Assembly: GCA_902631535.1 (NCBI GenBank)
Contig: CACOYX010000001.1
Span: forward strand, 62,001-126,000
DNA from: an uncultured Pelagibacteraceae bacterium
GTDB lineage: Bacteria > Pseudomonadota > Alphaproteobacteria > Pelagibacterales > Pelagibacteraceae
Reading direction: 5' to 3'
DNA: 64,000 bases
Of this stretch, positions 7,594 to 18,118 are shown one piece after another; positions within the stretch are counted from its first letter, which is position 1; the number at the start of each line of letters is the position of its first letter. Under the pieces are notes generated by a model, which ran no database searches, was not told where the DNA came from, and saw only the letters and a list, made by a program, of their open reading frames with translations. Both the position numbers and the translations under genes were made by a program.

Positions 7594-9710
7594 AAATATT
7601 TTTTATTCGATTTAATTCCTAATGACTTGTTAATTATATACTCTGAAACAAGATCTGAATTAAAATACTTCATATACTTTCTTTTACCATTTCTTGCAAT
7701 TTTTTTCCTTAAATTATCATCAGATGATATCTTTATGATTTTTTCAGACAAATCACTTACTGATTTATAAAAAACCATCTCATTTTTATTAAAAAAATTT
7801 TGATAATCAGTTTTTTGATCTATCAAACAAACTAGGCCATTACCTACAATTTGAGTTATTCTATCGCTGCTATAATACTTAATTGCATCTCCACGACTTA
7901 AATTTAAACCCATTTTTGCATTACTTATTGTTTTAAAGTAATGGTCAGCCCAAATTGGTTGCACTTTATCAATTCCATATATATCAAATTTTATATTTGG
8001 AGTGATTGATCTTAATTTGTTAAGAAATTGAATTCTATCGTCAGTTTTACCTGTTTTAAGCACACCTCTGTGGACACCATGACTTAACGCAAAAAATAGA
8101 TCAACATTACATGATTTTTTAAAATTATTTAATGTTTCAAAAGATTTGTCACTAGGATTGGGAATAAAATAACTATTTTTTTCTTTTAAAAAACTTAAAA
8201 CGTCAGGGCAAGTAGTGAGAAAAGTTGAGTCAACTACGTCAATCTTATCCAAAATCCTATCTTTATTCCTATCAAAATCTGGACCTTTTTTATTTAATGG
8301 ATCTAGAAACCATTGAGAAAATCGAGTATTTGGATAATCCTCTTTTAGTTCAGATATTTGATCTTTCGAAATTAAATCAGCGTGTCCTAGAACAATTAAA
8401 TCAGGTTTATAATTATAACATGTTTTTTTTAATTTATCGTTTAGAGTTTTAGCGCCTTTTAAGTCATTGATAGATTTATAATATTTTTGAATATCTCTAT
8501 CACTAAAACCAAGAACACTATGACCTTGTCTTATGAATCCGTTATTTATCCTTCTTCCTGTGTTGAAAAATAACCTGCCATCTAATCTTTCATTAAAATT
8601 TGTTATATGAAGTATACGTAGTGATTTTTTAATTTTTTTTATATAAAATAATTTACCTATCTGTAATTTTTCATCTCTATAATTATCAATCAAACTAGTA
8701 ACAAAAGTATGAGTTAAGTAAAAATTCTTTATAGATAAAGATTGTAATTTTTTTCTTAGTTCCTTTTTTTTTATTAAGTTGGATATTTCTTTAAATAACT
8801 TTTTAACTGATAATTTATTTAGAATACGCGCATTTGTAACTGTTTCAGGCAAGCCGCCTTTATTAGTTATAATTACTGCGCAGCCATTAGCGGAAGCTTC
8901 TAGGCTTGTTCTTCCAAATGGTTCTTCCCAACGAGAACACGCCACGGCTATGCTTGATTGTTTAAATATCTTTAGAACTTTTTCATGATTTAAAAAACCT
9001 AATAAATCAACATTTCGATGATTTACTGTAATCTTTTCTCTTTTTTCATCGCCTATAATCTTTGCTTTCCAATTAGGAAATTTATTTAAAATAAGTTTAA
9101 TTGTTTTTGCAAATACGTCATATCCTTTTGCATTATTTAATTTACCTACAAAAGTTATCCAATTTTTTTTACTATTTATTATATTTAAATTACTTTTTTT
9201 TGCTGATTGAAAAAAAACAACTAATTTATTGCTATTTACAAATTTATTCTCAAGACCCTCTAAAAATCTTTTTTTAGACCAATTACTATTAAAAATAATT
9301 TTGTAGCAAATTTTTAAAAGATTTTTTCTTTCTTTAATAGTTTTTGATCCTTCCATTGAAAGAGGATCATTATGAAAAAACAAAGAATATACATTATTTG
9401 GAATTCTACTGTATAGATATTTTACATAAATTGGTCTATTGTGTATTTCTATAATTGAAAAGTTATATTTTTTTTGAAAATCAACAAATTTATTAACATA
9501 ATTTTTAGTTTGGCTAGATAATAAGTTTTTATTTAAATTTATATTTACATATTTCAGCTTAAATTTTTTTCTAAAATTTGTGTTGCCGAAAACAATAATA
9601 TTTTTTTTGTATTTACTTTTTTTACTCGTTTCATTAACAAATAATGAAACTGCTCCAGGATATTCTGGTGAAAAATTTTCTTTATAAGGTAATAAAATTC
9701 CTATATTCAC
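7578..9710 (-). CDS. Two-domain glycosyltransferase (N-terminal GT4; C-terminal second glycosyltransferase/CgeB-like domain)
   Basis: SRWEEPFGRTSLEASANGCAVI in the N-terminal half; ALSHGVHRGVLKTGKTDDRIQFL...YYSSDRITQIVGNG in the C-terminal half; 710 aa. Confidence 0.8.
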   Translation of the reverse strand: MNIGILLPYKENFSPEYPGAVSLFVNETSKKSKYKKNIIVFGNTNFRKKFKLKYVNINLNKNLLSSQTKNYVNKFVDFQKKYNFSIIEIHNRPIYVKYLYSRIPNNVYSLFFHNDPLSMEGSKTIKERKNLLKICYKIIFNSNWSKKRFLEGLENKFVNSNKLVVFFQSAKKSNLNIINSKKNWITFVGKLNNAKGYDVFAKTIKLILNKFPNWKAKIIGDEKREKITVNHRNVDLLGFLNHEKVLKIFKQSSIAVACSRWEEPFGRTSLEASANGCAVIITNKGGLPETVTNARILNKLSVKKLFKEISNLIKKKELRKKLQSLSIKNFYLTHTFVTSLIDNYRDEKLQIGKLFYIKKIKKSLRILHITNFNERLDGRLFFNTGRRINNGFIRQGHSVLGFSDRDIQKYYKSINDLKGAKTLNDKLKKTCYNYKPDLIVLGHADLISKDQISELKEDYPNTRFSQWFLDPLNKKGPDFDRNKDRILDKIDVVDSTFLTTCPDVLSFLKEKNSYFIPNPSDKSFETLNNFKKSCNVDLFFALSHGVHRGVLKTGKTDDRIQFLNKLRSITPNIKFDIYGIDKVQPIWADHYFKTISNAKMGLNLSRGDAIKYYSSDRITQIVGNGLVCLIDQKTDYQNFFNKNEMVFYKSVSDLSEKIIKISSDDNLRKKIARNGKRKYMKYFNSDLVSEYIINKSLGIKSNKKYLWERK

Positions 9711-9955
9711 AAGTATTTTTTTTTAAGTTTATTTCTTACTGATCTATTGCTCTTTATATAATATTCTCTAGAAATTGCCTCTCTTTTTGATTTAAATTTT
9801 TCTTTATAAATTAGCGTCCATTTTCTTCCTCTCGTAAATTTAGCTCCTTTACCAATATTGTGAAGGTTGATTCTTTTTTTTAAATTATTTGTATATCCAA
9901 CGTATGTAATTGGCTTTATGCTCCTAGATTTGAGCATATATACGTAATATATCAA
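9707..9955 (-). CDS. GIY-YIG nuclease family protein
   Basis: YYVYMLKS...TYVGYTNNLKKRINLHN...FTRGRKWTLIYKE. Confidence 0.92.
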   Translation of the reverse strand: MIYYVYMLKSRSIKPITYVGYTNNLKKRINLHNIGKGAKFTRGRKWTLIYKEKFKSKREAISREYYIKSNRSVRNKLKKKYL

Positions 9956-10744
9956 TTAATATCCTTTAGACTTGGATTCTTTAATTCCTTTTAATTTTTC
10001 AAGGTCAGATTTTGCTCCTGCTGAAATATATCTACTATCAGACCCAACTGTTACAAGATTAAAACCTTTATCTATCATTTTTTGTGCGTATTCAGATGTA
10101 CCATTGTGCAGACCTGCTAATAAATTTCTTTTTTTAGCGGCTTCAAGAATTCGAAGAATTTCTTTGAAGGCTTTAGTATTTTCAGGTTTATCAAACCCTG
10201 GCTCTTCACCTACAGCTAAACTTAAATCTGCAGGCCCTATATAAATACCATCTAAATTTGGTGTGTCTAAAATTTCGTCAAGTTTTTCTAAAGCTTCTTT
10301 AGTTTCTATCATAGCTAATTTCAATATTTCTTGATCAGCGTGTTCTACATAGTCACCACCCCCATAAATTGATGCTCTAATTGGACCAAAACTTCTGTAA
10401 CCTTTTGGTGGATATTGGCATGCTTTTACAAAATTTTCTGCTTCATTTCTATTACTCACCATTGGACAAATAACTCCGTAGCAACCAGCATCTAAAATCT
10501 TCATTATTTGACCAGGTTCGTTCCAATTAACTCTAGCCATTGGAGTGGTTTGAGTTGTTGAAATTGCTTGCAACATATTTACTGCATTAGGATAATCTAT
10601 AAGACCATGCTGCAAGTCTATTGTTAAAGAATCCCATCCTTGATTAGCCATTACCTCAGCTGAAAAAGAACTTGGGACTGCCAACCAACTATTTATAATT
10701 GGTTTACCTGTTTTGAAAAGTTCTTTAAGTTTATTTTTTCTCAT
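9956..10744 (-). CDS. HpcH/HpaI aldolase family (2-keto-3-deoxy acid aldolase-like)
   Basis: LTIDLQHGLIDY...GCYGVICPMVSNRNEAE...DGIYIGPADLSLAVG. Confidence 0.92.
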   Translation of the reverse strand: MRKNKLKELFKTGKPIINSWLAVPSSFSAEVMANQGWDSLTIDLQHGLIDYPNAVNMLQAISTTQTTPMARVNWNEPGQIMKILDAGCYGVICPMVSNRNEAENFVKACQYPPKGYRSFGPIRASIYGGGDYVEHADQEILKLAMIETKEALEKLDEILDTPNLDGIYIGPADLSLAVGEEPGFDKPENTKAFKEILRILEAAKKRNLLAGLHNGTSEYAQKMIDKGFNLVTVGSDSRYISAGAKSDLEKLKGIKESKSKGY

Positions 10745-12186
10745 TCGTATGAGATTCCGAAATGAGTATATTTTATATTTAAATAATCTTTAATTGCCAT
10801 TGAGCCACCTTCTCTTCCATACCCAGTTTGTTTAATTCCACCAAAAGGTGCTTCTGCTACAGCTACAACAGGAGTATTTACTGCAACACAGCCTGTTTCT
10901 AGTTGTTCAGATGCTTTATTAGCTTTTTTTAAATCAGTTGTGTAAACATAACTACATAAACCTAGATCGTTGTTATTTGCTCTGTCCATTACTTCATCAA
11001 AATCTTTAAAAGTTAAAATAGGAACTATTGGGCCAAATGGCTCTTCTTTCATTACAGTAAAATTATCTTTTATATTATCGAATATTGTCGGCTCGTAGAA
11101 ATATCCTTTGTTAAAGTTTGCTGCTCTTTTGCCTCCAAGCAAAACTTTACCACCTTCTTTTTTTGTAATTTCAACTAATTTTTCAACTCCTTCTAACCTT
11201 TGTTTAGTGCATAAAGGACCAAGTAATGTATCTTTATCCATACCATTTCCAATTTTTAGTTTTTTTGTTTTTTCAACCATTAAATTTGTAAATTCATCTT
11301 TTTTCTTTTCGTGTATATAAAATCTATTAGGTGAAATACACACTTGCCCATTATTCCTAAATTTTGAAGTTATTGCCATATCCGTAACTTTATTTAAATC
11401 TACATCATCAAAAACTATGAATGGTGAGTGACCACTTAATTCCATTGTTACTCTTTGAACTTTGTCCGCGGCTTGTTTGAGAATTAATTTGCCAACTCTA
11501 GTTGATCCAGTAATAGAAATCTTTTTAATAACATCAGACTTGATTAATTCTTCAGAAATTCCAGCTGGATCACCAGATAACAAATTTACTACTCCTGGAG
11601 GAACTCCTGCTTCTCTACAAATATCAACTATTTCCATAACGCTGCCTGGTGTTATTACATCTGGTTTAACAATAACCGAACACCCTGCTGCTAAAGCAGT
11701 TGAAATTTTTCTAGAGGCAAGAATAACAGGAAAATTCCACGGAACCAAAGCCGCAACAACGCCCACAGGCTGATACCTAACGTGAATTTGGGTATTTGGA
11801 AATCGACTTTGATTTATTTCTCCAAATATTCTTTTAGTTTCCTCAGAATTCCATTCAAATATATCCGCTGCACCACCTATTTCTCCTGGACCCTCTGTCA
11901 ATGGCTTTCCTACTTCAAGCGTTAACCATTTTGAGAGAACATCAACTCTTTTCCTTATTAAATCAGATATATTTCTTATAATTTTAGATCTTTCCCAAGG
12001 AGACGTATTTTTCCAAATTTGTAAACCTTTTTCAGCTGATTTGAGAGCTTTTTGTACATCTGAGCTATTCGCTTTTGAAGCCTTCCCTATTACTTCTTCT
12101 GTTGCAGGATTAACGACATCATAAGTTTCACCACTTGCAGACTTTTGCCACTTCCCATCAATGAACTGTCCGTATTTATCGTACAT
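10741..12186 (-). CDS. NAD(P)-dependent aldehyde dehydrogenase (succinate-semialdehyde-dehydrogenase-like)
   Basis: VPWNFPVILA, VTMELSGHSPFIVFDD, NNGQVCISPNRFY, EEPFGPIVPI. Confidence 0.93.
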   Translation of the reverse strand: MYDKYGQFIDGKWQKSASGETYDVVNPATEEVIGKASKANSSDVQKALKSAEKGLQIWKNTSPWERSKIIRNISDLIRKRVDVLSKWLTLEVGKPLTEGPGEIGGAADIFEWNSEETKRIFGEINQSRFPNTQIHVRYQPVGVVAALVPWNFPVILASRKISTALAAGCSVIVKPDVITPGSVMEIVDICREAGVPPGVVNLLSGDPAGISEELIKSDVIKKISITGSTRVGKLILKQAADKVQRVTMELSGHSPFIVFDDVDLNKVTDMAITSKFRNNGQVCISPNRFYIHEKKKDEFTNLMVEKTKKLKIGNGMDKDTLLGPLCTKQRLEGVEKLVEITKKEGGKVLLGGKRAANFNKGYFYEPTIFDNIKDNFTVMKEEPFGPIVPILTFKDFDEVMDRANNNDLGLCSYVYTTDLKKANKASEQLETGCVAVNTPVVAVAEAPFGGIKQTGYGREGGSMAIKDYLNIKYTHFGISYE

Positions 12187-12235
12187 ATATTGTTGTTGAA
12201 TAAAGAATATTAATTAAATAGTTTATATTGAATTT

Positions 12236-14080
12236 ATGAAAAACATTCAACTCACTTGTGCTCACGCTTTAGTTAAATTCTTAATTGCTCAGAAAACTCT
12301 TATAGACGGAAAAAAAGTGCCTTTATTTCCAGGTGTGTTTGGAATTTTTGGTCATGGTAATGTTGCTTGTTTAGGTCAGGCGCTTCAAGAAAACCAAAAA
12401 GAGCTTCCTACTTGGCGAGGACATCACGAGCAGAATATGGCTCTAACAGGAATAGCTTACTCAAGAGCTAAAAGAAGAAAACAGATTTTTGTTGCAACTT
12501 CTTCAGTTGGACCGGGATCAACAAACATGATTACTGCAGCAGCTGTAGCAATGAGTAATAGACTTCCAATACTTTTTTTACCTGGCGATACATTTGCAAA
12601 TAGAATGCCTGATCCAGTATTGCAACAAGTTGAGCACTTTAATAATCCAGGAATAACTCAGAATGATGGGTTTAAACCTGTTGTGAGATATTTTGATAGA
12701 ATTACTAGACCAGAACAAATTATTTCAAGTTTACAACAAGCAATTCAAATTATGTTAGATCCAGCAGATTGCGGTCCTGCATGTGTTTCATTAAGTCAAG
12801 ATGTTCAAGGTGAGGTTTATGATTACCCAGAAGAATTTTTCAAAGAAAGAATTCATACGATAAGAAGACCTAAACCAGATGACTTCCAAATTAAAGAGGC
12901 AGCTGAACTTATTAAAAAATCTAAAAAACCAATTATTATTGCTGGTGGAGGTATTTTTTATTCAGATGCCACAGATGAATTAAGCAATTTTGCAAAAAAA
13001 CATAACATACCTGTAACACAAACTGTAATGGGATACTCATCGATAAAAAAAGATCATAGTCACTATTTAGGAACTATTGGTGGTTTAGGTGGAAGAGCTG
13101 CAAATAATTTAAGCAAAGAAACTGATACAGCGATTGCTATTGGAACTAAACTTGCTGATTTTACTACAGGCTCTTGGGCAAATTTTGAAAATCCTAATTT
13201 TAAACTAGTTTCTATAAATGCCGCACGATTTGACGCGAATAAACACATGGCACAGGCAGTTGTTGGAGACGCTAAAATTTCATTAATGGAATTATCACAA
13301 GCATTAGGAAGCTGGAAAGCTGATGACAATTGGCATAAAAAATCCAGAGAAGAATTGAAAGATTGGGAAGCTTATGTTGATAAAGAAAGTGGACCAACTA
13401 ACCAAAAACTTCCAAGTTATGCCCAAGTTATTGGAGCATGCTATAGAAATTCAGATCCAACCGATATAGCAGTGACAGCAGCTGGAGGATTGGTTGGTGA
13501 AGTAATACAGGTTTGGAAACCTAGAGAACTAAATACACATGAGACAGAATGGGGTTTTAGTTGTATGGGTTACGAAATTTCTGGAGCACTTGGTATTAAA
13601 ATGGCTAATCCCGATAAAGAAGTTGTTTCATTTGTCGGCGATGGATCTTATCTACTTTATAATTCAGATATTTATAGTTCTGTCATAACAGACAATAAAT
13701 TAATATTAATAGTTTGTGATAATGGTGGTCACGCTGTAATTAATAGATTGCAATTATATAAAGGTGGCAAAGAATTTAATTGCTTACTCAAAAGCTCAAA
13801 GACTACCAACTTAGTGCCTGTAAATTTTGCAGGACACGCAAAAAGTATGGGAGCAGAAGGTGAACATGTTAATTCTATTGCTGAATTAGAAGAGGCATTT
13901 AAAAGAGCAAAGAAATCAAAAAAAACTTATGTAATTTCAATTCATACAGATGGTTACCAGTGGTTAGAAGGTTCGGCGTACTGGGAAAGTCCTACTCTTG
14001 GAATTCCTACAACAGAAGAAAACAAAAAATCTCTAAAAGAACATCTTGAAGGAAAGAAAAAACAAAGAAAAGGTGTTTAA
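12236..14080 (+). CDS. iolD: 3D-(3,5/4)-trihydroxycyclohexane-1,2-dione hydrolase, ThDP-dependent
   Basis: GVFGIFGHGNVACLGQAL...WRGHHEQNMALTGIAY...GWGFSCMGYEISGALG...VGDGSYLLYNSDIYSS. Confidence 0.93.
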   Translation: MKNIQLTCAHALVKFLIAQKTLIDGKKVPLFPGVFGIFGHGNVACLGQALQENQKELPTWRGHHEQNMALTGIAYSRAKRRKQIFVATSSVGPGSTNMITAAAVAMSNRLPILFLPGDTFANRMPDPVLQQVEHFNNPGITQNDGFKPVVRYFDRITRPEQIISSLQQAIQIMLDPADCGPACVSLSQDVQGEVYDYPEEFFKERIHTIRRPKPDDFQIKEAAELIKKSKKPIIIAGGGIFYSDATDELSNFAKKHNIPVTQTVMGYSSIKKDHSHYLGTIGGLGGRAANNLSKETDTAIAIGTKLADFTTGSWANFENPNFKLVSINAARFDANKHMAQAVVGDAKISLMELSQALGSWKADDNWHKKSREELKDWEAYVDKESGPTNQKLPSYAQVIGACYRNSDPTDIAVTAAGGLVGEVIQVWKPRELNTHETEWGFSCMGYEISGALGIKMANPDKEVVSFVGDGSYLLYNSDIYSSVITDNKLILIVCDNGGHAVINRLQLYKGGKEFNCLLKSSKTTNLVPVNFAGHAKSMGAEGEHVNSIAELEEAFKRAKKSKKTYVISIHTDGYQWLEGSAYWESPTLGIPTTEENKKSLKEHLEGKKKQRKGV

Positions 14081-14085
14081 TCACT

Positions 14086-15243
14086 ATGAATAAAGTTTTT
14101 AACGTTGGTCTAGTTGGCTGCGGTCATATTTCAGAGACATATTTCAGAGCACAAGAATATTTTAATAATATAAAAATTATAAAATGTGCTGATTTAAATC
14201 ATAAAGCAGCAGATAATTGTGCAAAAGAATATGGGATTGAGTCAGTAAGTTTAGATAGTATCTTTAAAGATAAGGATATTGAAATCATACTGAATCTCAC
14301 AATACCTAAAGCTCACTATGAAGTTTCTAAAAAAACACTCAACTCCGGTAAACATTCTTATAGTGAAAAACCACTGTGTATTAATTTTGATGACGGTAAA
14401 AAACTACTAGAATTAGCTAAGAAAAATAATCTTTATTTAGGAAGTGCTCCTGACACAGTTCTTGGAGCAGGCATTCAAAAGTCAAAAGAATTAATTGAAA
14501 GTGGATTAATCGGAAAAATAAATTTAGGTAATGCTATATTTGCTTATCCTGGCGTTCAGTCCTATCACCCTAGTCCTGAACCATGGTTTGCTGAAAGAGA
14601 GGGAGGCCCAGTTATAGATATGGGACCCTATTATATTACAGCATTAGTAACACTATTAGGGCCAGTTAAGTCTGTTATAAGTAGATCAAAAAAAGTATTC
14701 GATGAAAGAGAAATAGGCATTGGTCCTAGAAAAGGCAAAAAATTTAAAGTCGAATGTGACACTACTTATGTTTCAACATTAGAATTTCATGACAATTCAT
14801 TAATTCAAATGACTTTATCTTTTGATGTAAAGGATCACAAAAGAAATCATATTGAATTATATGGAGACAAAGGTTCAATTATTGTAACCGATCCAAATAT
14901 GTTTGGAGGATCCGTATTTACCTGTCTTGAATTAGGAGGTAAATGGACAGAGCATGAAACGCATAATTTAGAACTTGGTAAAATTAATATTAAAAGCCAA
15001 AGCTCGAGAGCAAACGAGTCACCCACTAACGCAAACTATCGGGGTGCTGGATTATCTGAAATGGCCTATTCAATAGAAAATAACTCAAAACATATGTGCA
15101 ATGGTGAACTTTCACTGCATGTATTAGATATAATTCAATCTATTATGAGATCGGCAAAGTCAAAAAAAACTGAGGTCTTATCTACTAAATGTAAAGTTCC
15201 CTCAAGATTTACTCAAGAAAAAATCAAAAAAATTCTTAAATAA
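14086..15243 (+). CDS. Gfo/Idh/MocA-family oxidoreductase
   Basis: VGLVGCGHISETYF N-terminal Rossmann; SEKPLCINFDDGKKLLELA (EKP motif). Confidence 0.93.
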   Translation: MNKVFNVGLVGCGHISETYFRAQEYFNNIKIIKCADLNHKAADNCAKEYGIESVSLDSIFKDKDIEIILNLTIPKAHYEVSKKTLNSGKHSYSEKPLCINFDDGKKLLELAKKNNLYLGSAPDTVLGAGIQKSKELIESGLIGKINLGNAIFAYPGVQSYHPSPEPWFAEREGGPVIDMGPYYITALVTLLGPVKSVISRSKKVFDEREIGIGPRKGKKFKVECDTTYVSTLEFHDNSLIQMTLSFDVKDHKRNHIELYGDKGSIIVTDPNMFGGSVFTCLELGGKWTEHETHNLELGKINIKSQSSRANESPTNANYRGAGLSEMAYSIENNSKHMCNGELSLHVLDIIQSIMRSAKSKKTEVLSTKCKVPSRFTQEKIKKILK

Positions 15244-16138
15244 AATTATCTCTTCCTAACAAAGCAGCACCTCTTACTCCACTCGCATCACCAAACAAAG
15301 GCTTAAGAAATACTGTTTTTAAATTGGGCTCATTGATTAATTTAGACGTTAATAATTTTATCTCATCTAAAAAATCAATTTCATTGGAGATTCCACCACC
15401 AAAAACAATTGCATCAGGATCAATAGTAGTAATAATTATAATTAAAGATCTTGCTAGTTTATCTTTATAATCATTGATAAAAATTTTTGCATCGTTATCA
15501 TTTTTTCTATATTTAGAAAATATTTCTTTTGCAGTTAAATCTTTTTTAAATTTTATTTTAAAATTCTTTTCTATTGATTTACCAGAAAGATAACCTTCTA
15601 TACGGTTTGAAAAATCTAATTTATTCTCGGACTTTAAATTAGGAATATCTAAATCAGGCATTTGATTTAAACTCCATTCACCACCTAATCCATTTGATCC
15701 AGAAATTATTTTTTTATTTATTACTAATCCGCCGCCACAACCAGAACCTAGTATTATACCAAATACTGTTTCGTAGTGACTTGCTGATCCATTGTAAGCT
15801 TCAGACAAACAAAAACAATTGGCATCATTTTCTAAATAAATATTATTATTAATCTTATTTTTTAAATCTTTGATTAAATTTTTATCATTTAGCCACTGCG
15901 AGTTATGAGCATTTTTAATTAAACCTGTTGTTTTATCAGTCGCACCTGGATGACAAATTCCAATGTTTAGATTTTCTTTATTTTTATTTTCGATGTCTTT
16001 AATAATCGCAATTATTGATATTATAGTTTCATTATAATTTTTTGGAGTTGGAATTCTACTCCTTGTTAATTCTTTATTTTGGTTGTCTAATAGGATGTAC
16101 TCAATCTTTGTGGCACCTAAATCTATACCTATTTGCAT
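15236..16138 (-). CDS. ROK-family sugar kinase
   Basis: IGIDLGATKIEYILLD; ENDANCFCLSEA; GIILGSGCGGGLVIN; no CxCGxxGC zinc motif seen. Confidence 0.88.
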   Translation of the reverse strand: MQIGIDLGATKIEYILLDNQNKELTRSRIPTPKNYNETIISIIAIIKDIENKNKENLNIGICHPGATDKTTGLIKNAHNSQWLNDKNLIKDLKNKINNNIYLENDANCFCLSEAYNGSASHYETVFGIILGSGCGGGLVINKKIISGSNGLGGEWSLNQMPDLDIPNLKSENKLDFSNRIEGYLSGKSIEKNFKIKFKKDLTAKEIFSKYRKNDNDAKIFINDYKDKLARSLIIIITTIDPDAIVFGGGISNEIDFLDEIKLLTSKLINEPNLKTVFLKPLFGDASGVRGAALLGRDNFI

Positions 16139-16140
16139 TT

Positions 16141-16932
16141 TTACGAGGAAATTCTATTCATTTCTTTTAGTTCAACTTCTAACTTATCAAGTTCCTCTCC
16201 ACCAGCCATCATACTTAAAAGTTTTTCTCTAGAAATATCTTTTTTTTCATATGTTCCTAAACTTTTACCTCGATTAAGAACTGTAAAACTATTTCCTACT
16301 GGATAAGCATGATGTACGTTATGTGTTATTAAAATCACAGCTAAACCTTGTGATGCAGCTTTAACTATATATTTTAATACTACAGAAGCTTGATGAACTC
16401 CTAATGCTGAAGTTGGCTCATCGAGAACTAAGACTTTTGCACCAAAATAGATAGCTCTACTTATTGCAAGACACTGTCTTTCTCCTCCAGACATAGTTCC
16501 TACTGCTTGTGATGGGTCTCTTACATCTATCCCTATTTGTCCCATTCTTTCAGCAGCTATTTTATTTGCTTTTTCTATATCAAAAGTTTTTAAAAAAGGA
16601 GGTCCTTTTAAAGGCTCTCTTCCCATAAAAAAATTTCTGGTAACACTCATTAAAGGAACTAAAGCTAAATCTTGATATACTGTTGCAATACCAATATCTA
16701 AAGCATCTTTTGGACTATCGAAAACTATTTTTTCACCTTCGAATATAATTTCTCCCTCATCAGGTTTATGAACACCAGCAAGTGTTTTAATTAAAGTAGA
16801 TTTACCTGCCCCATTATCACCCAATAAACACATAATCTCACCTTTACGAAGTTTCATAGTTACGTCTTTAAGTGCAATTACTTTTCCAAAAAATTTACTA
16901 ATATTATTAAATTGAACTAAATAGTCTGACAT
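16141..16932 (-). CDS. Sugar ABC transporter ATP-binding protein
   Basis: Walker [40 protein letters not shown]. Confidence 0.97.
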   Translation of the reverse strand: MSDYLVQFNNISKFFGKVIALKDVTMKLRKGEIMCLLGDNGAGKSTLIKTLAGVHKPDEGEIIFEGEKIVFDSPKDALDIGIATVYQDLALVPLMSVTRNFFMGREPLKGPPFLKTFDIEKANKIAAERMGQIGIDVRDPSQAVGTMSGGERQCLAISRAIYFGAKVLVLDEPTSALGVHQASVVLKYIVKAASQGLAVILITHNVHHAYPVGNSFTVLNRGKSLGTYEKKDISREKLLSMMAGGEELDKLEVELKEMNRISS

Positions 16933-18059
16933 TATTTACTCTCTGTTACTTTTCTTCTTATATAATTATTGAATATTACAGCTATAAGCATCATGGCTCC
17001 TAAAAAAACTTTAAACCAATCTGTGTCTACATCAGTATAAAAAATACCCATAGATACAGTTCCAAAAATGATTGCTCCAAATGCCGCGCCAATAGCTGAC
17101 CCATATCCTCCGGTAAGCAGACATCCTCCTACTACAGCAGCTGCGATTGCTTCTAATTCTTTTAAAGTTCCTCGCATAGTATCTGCTGATCCAGCATCTA
17201 ATACTTGTATCGTAGCAAAGATCGTTGCCGCAACTGCTGTACCAATAAATAAACTTATTTTAACTCTTCCCACTGGTACACCTACATTGTTTGCTCCGTT
17301 TTTATCTCCACCTGATGCAAATATCCAATTTCCATATCTAGTTTTCATTAATATCCAAGTAGTTAAAATTGCTAAAGCAATAAACCAAATAACTGATGGA
17401 GGAATACCAGTAGCTAAAGGAGTGCCATCAGTTCTTAAAGCTATTAAATTCATTGAACCTAGCCATGTAAAAACCCATTTAAATGTGTCTGTTGCAAATA
17501 TCCAAGCTATAGGATCATTTTCAATTAAAACTCTTAAACCTGGTACTTGTGTACGTCCTGTAATTAATCTTGTTAAAGCTAAAGTTGCTCCTCTTAAGAT
17601 AAACAACATTGCAAGCGTAACTATAAAAGATGGTAAGCCAGTTTTGACTACGAGTATTCCATTAAAATAACCAACTAATACTGCCATTGAAAAAGCAAAT
17701 ACAATACTCATCCACAAAGGCCACCCCCAATAGATTGCTGGGATAGCTATACAAATTCCTGCAAAACCAATCATTGAACCGATTGATAAATCAAATTCTC
17801 CACCAATCATTAACATAGCTGCTGCAATAGCTATAATTCCTAGATTAGCTGATACATCTAAAAAATTTAAAATACCATAAGCGCTGAACATGCCGGTATC
17901 ACCAGCAACAATGCCAAAAAAAATAAAAACTAAAATTGCTCCACCTAGAGCTCCTAACTCAGGTCTATTTAATAAAACTTTTAAATTTGAAACTTTTTTA
18001 AGTCTTTCATCCTGATTAAAATCAGTTTTACTTTTTATACTTTTTGACTTTGTAGACAT
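16932..18059 (-). CDS. Sugar ABC transporter permease (RbsC/XylH-like)
   Basis: [16 protein letters not shown]...[19 protein letters not shown]; multiple TM segments. Confidence 0.95.
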   Translation of the reverse strand: MSTKSKSIKSKTDFNQDERLKKVSNLKVLLNRPELGALGGAILVFIFFGIVAGDTGMFSAYGILNFLDVSANLGIIAIAAAMLMIGGEFDLSIGSMIGFAGICIAIPAIYWGWPLWMSIVFAFSMAVLVGYFNGILVVKTGLPSFIVTLAMLFILRGATLALTRLITGRTQVPGLRVLIENDPIAWIFATDTFKWVFTWLGSMNLIALRTDGTPLATGIPPSVIWFIALAILTTWILMKTRYGNWIFASGGDKNGANNVGVPVGRVKISLFIGTAVAATIFATIQVLDAGSADTMRGTLKELEAIAAAVVGGCLLTGGYGSAIGAAFGAIIFGTVSMGIFYTDVDTDWFKVFLGAMMLIAVIFNNYIRRKVTESK

Positions 18060-18074
18060 AATAAAAACTTAAAA

Positions 18075-18108
18075 AAAAAGGCCTAGTGAAAATTCACTAG
18101 GCCTTTTT
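18075..18108 (-). terminator. Intercistronic hairpin AAAAAGGCCTAGTGAA/TTCACTAGGCCTTTTT between substrate-binding protein and permease genes
   Basis: Long perfect inverted repeat ending in T/A tract. Confidence 0.75.
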
Positions 18109-18118
18109 GATATATTTT

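Noticed and set aside
17068-17670. 200-aa plus-strand ORF opposite the sugar permease
   Set aside because: Antisense to a clear permease; proline/alanine-rich composition is the complement of a TM-rich gene; no start context.
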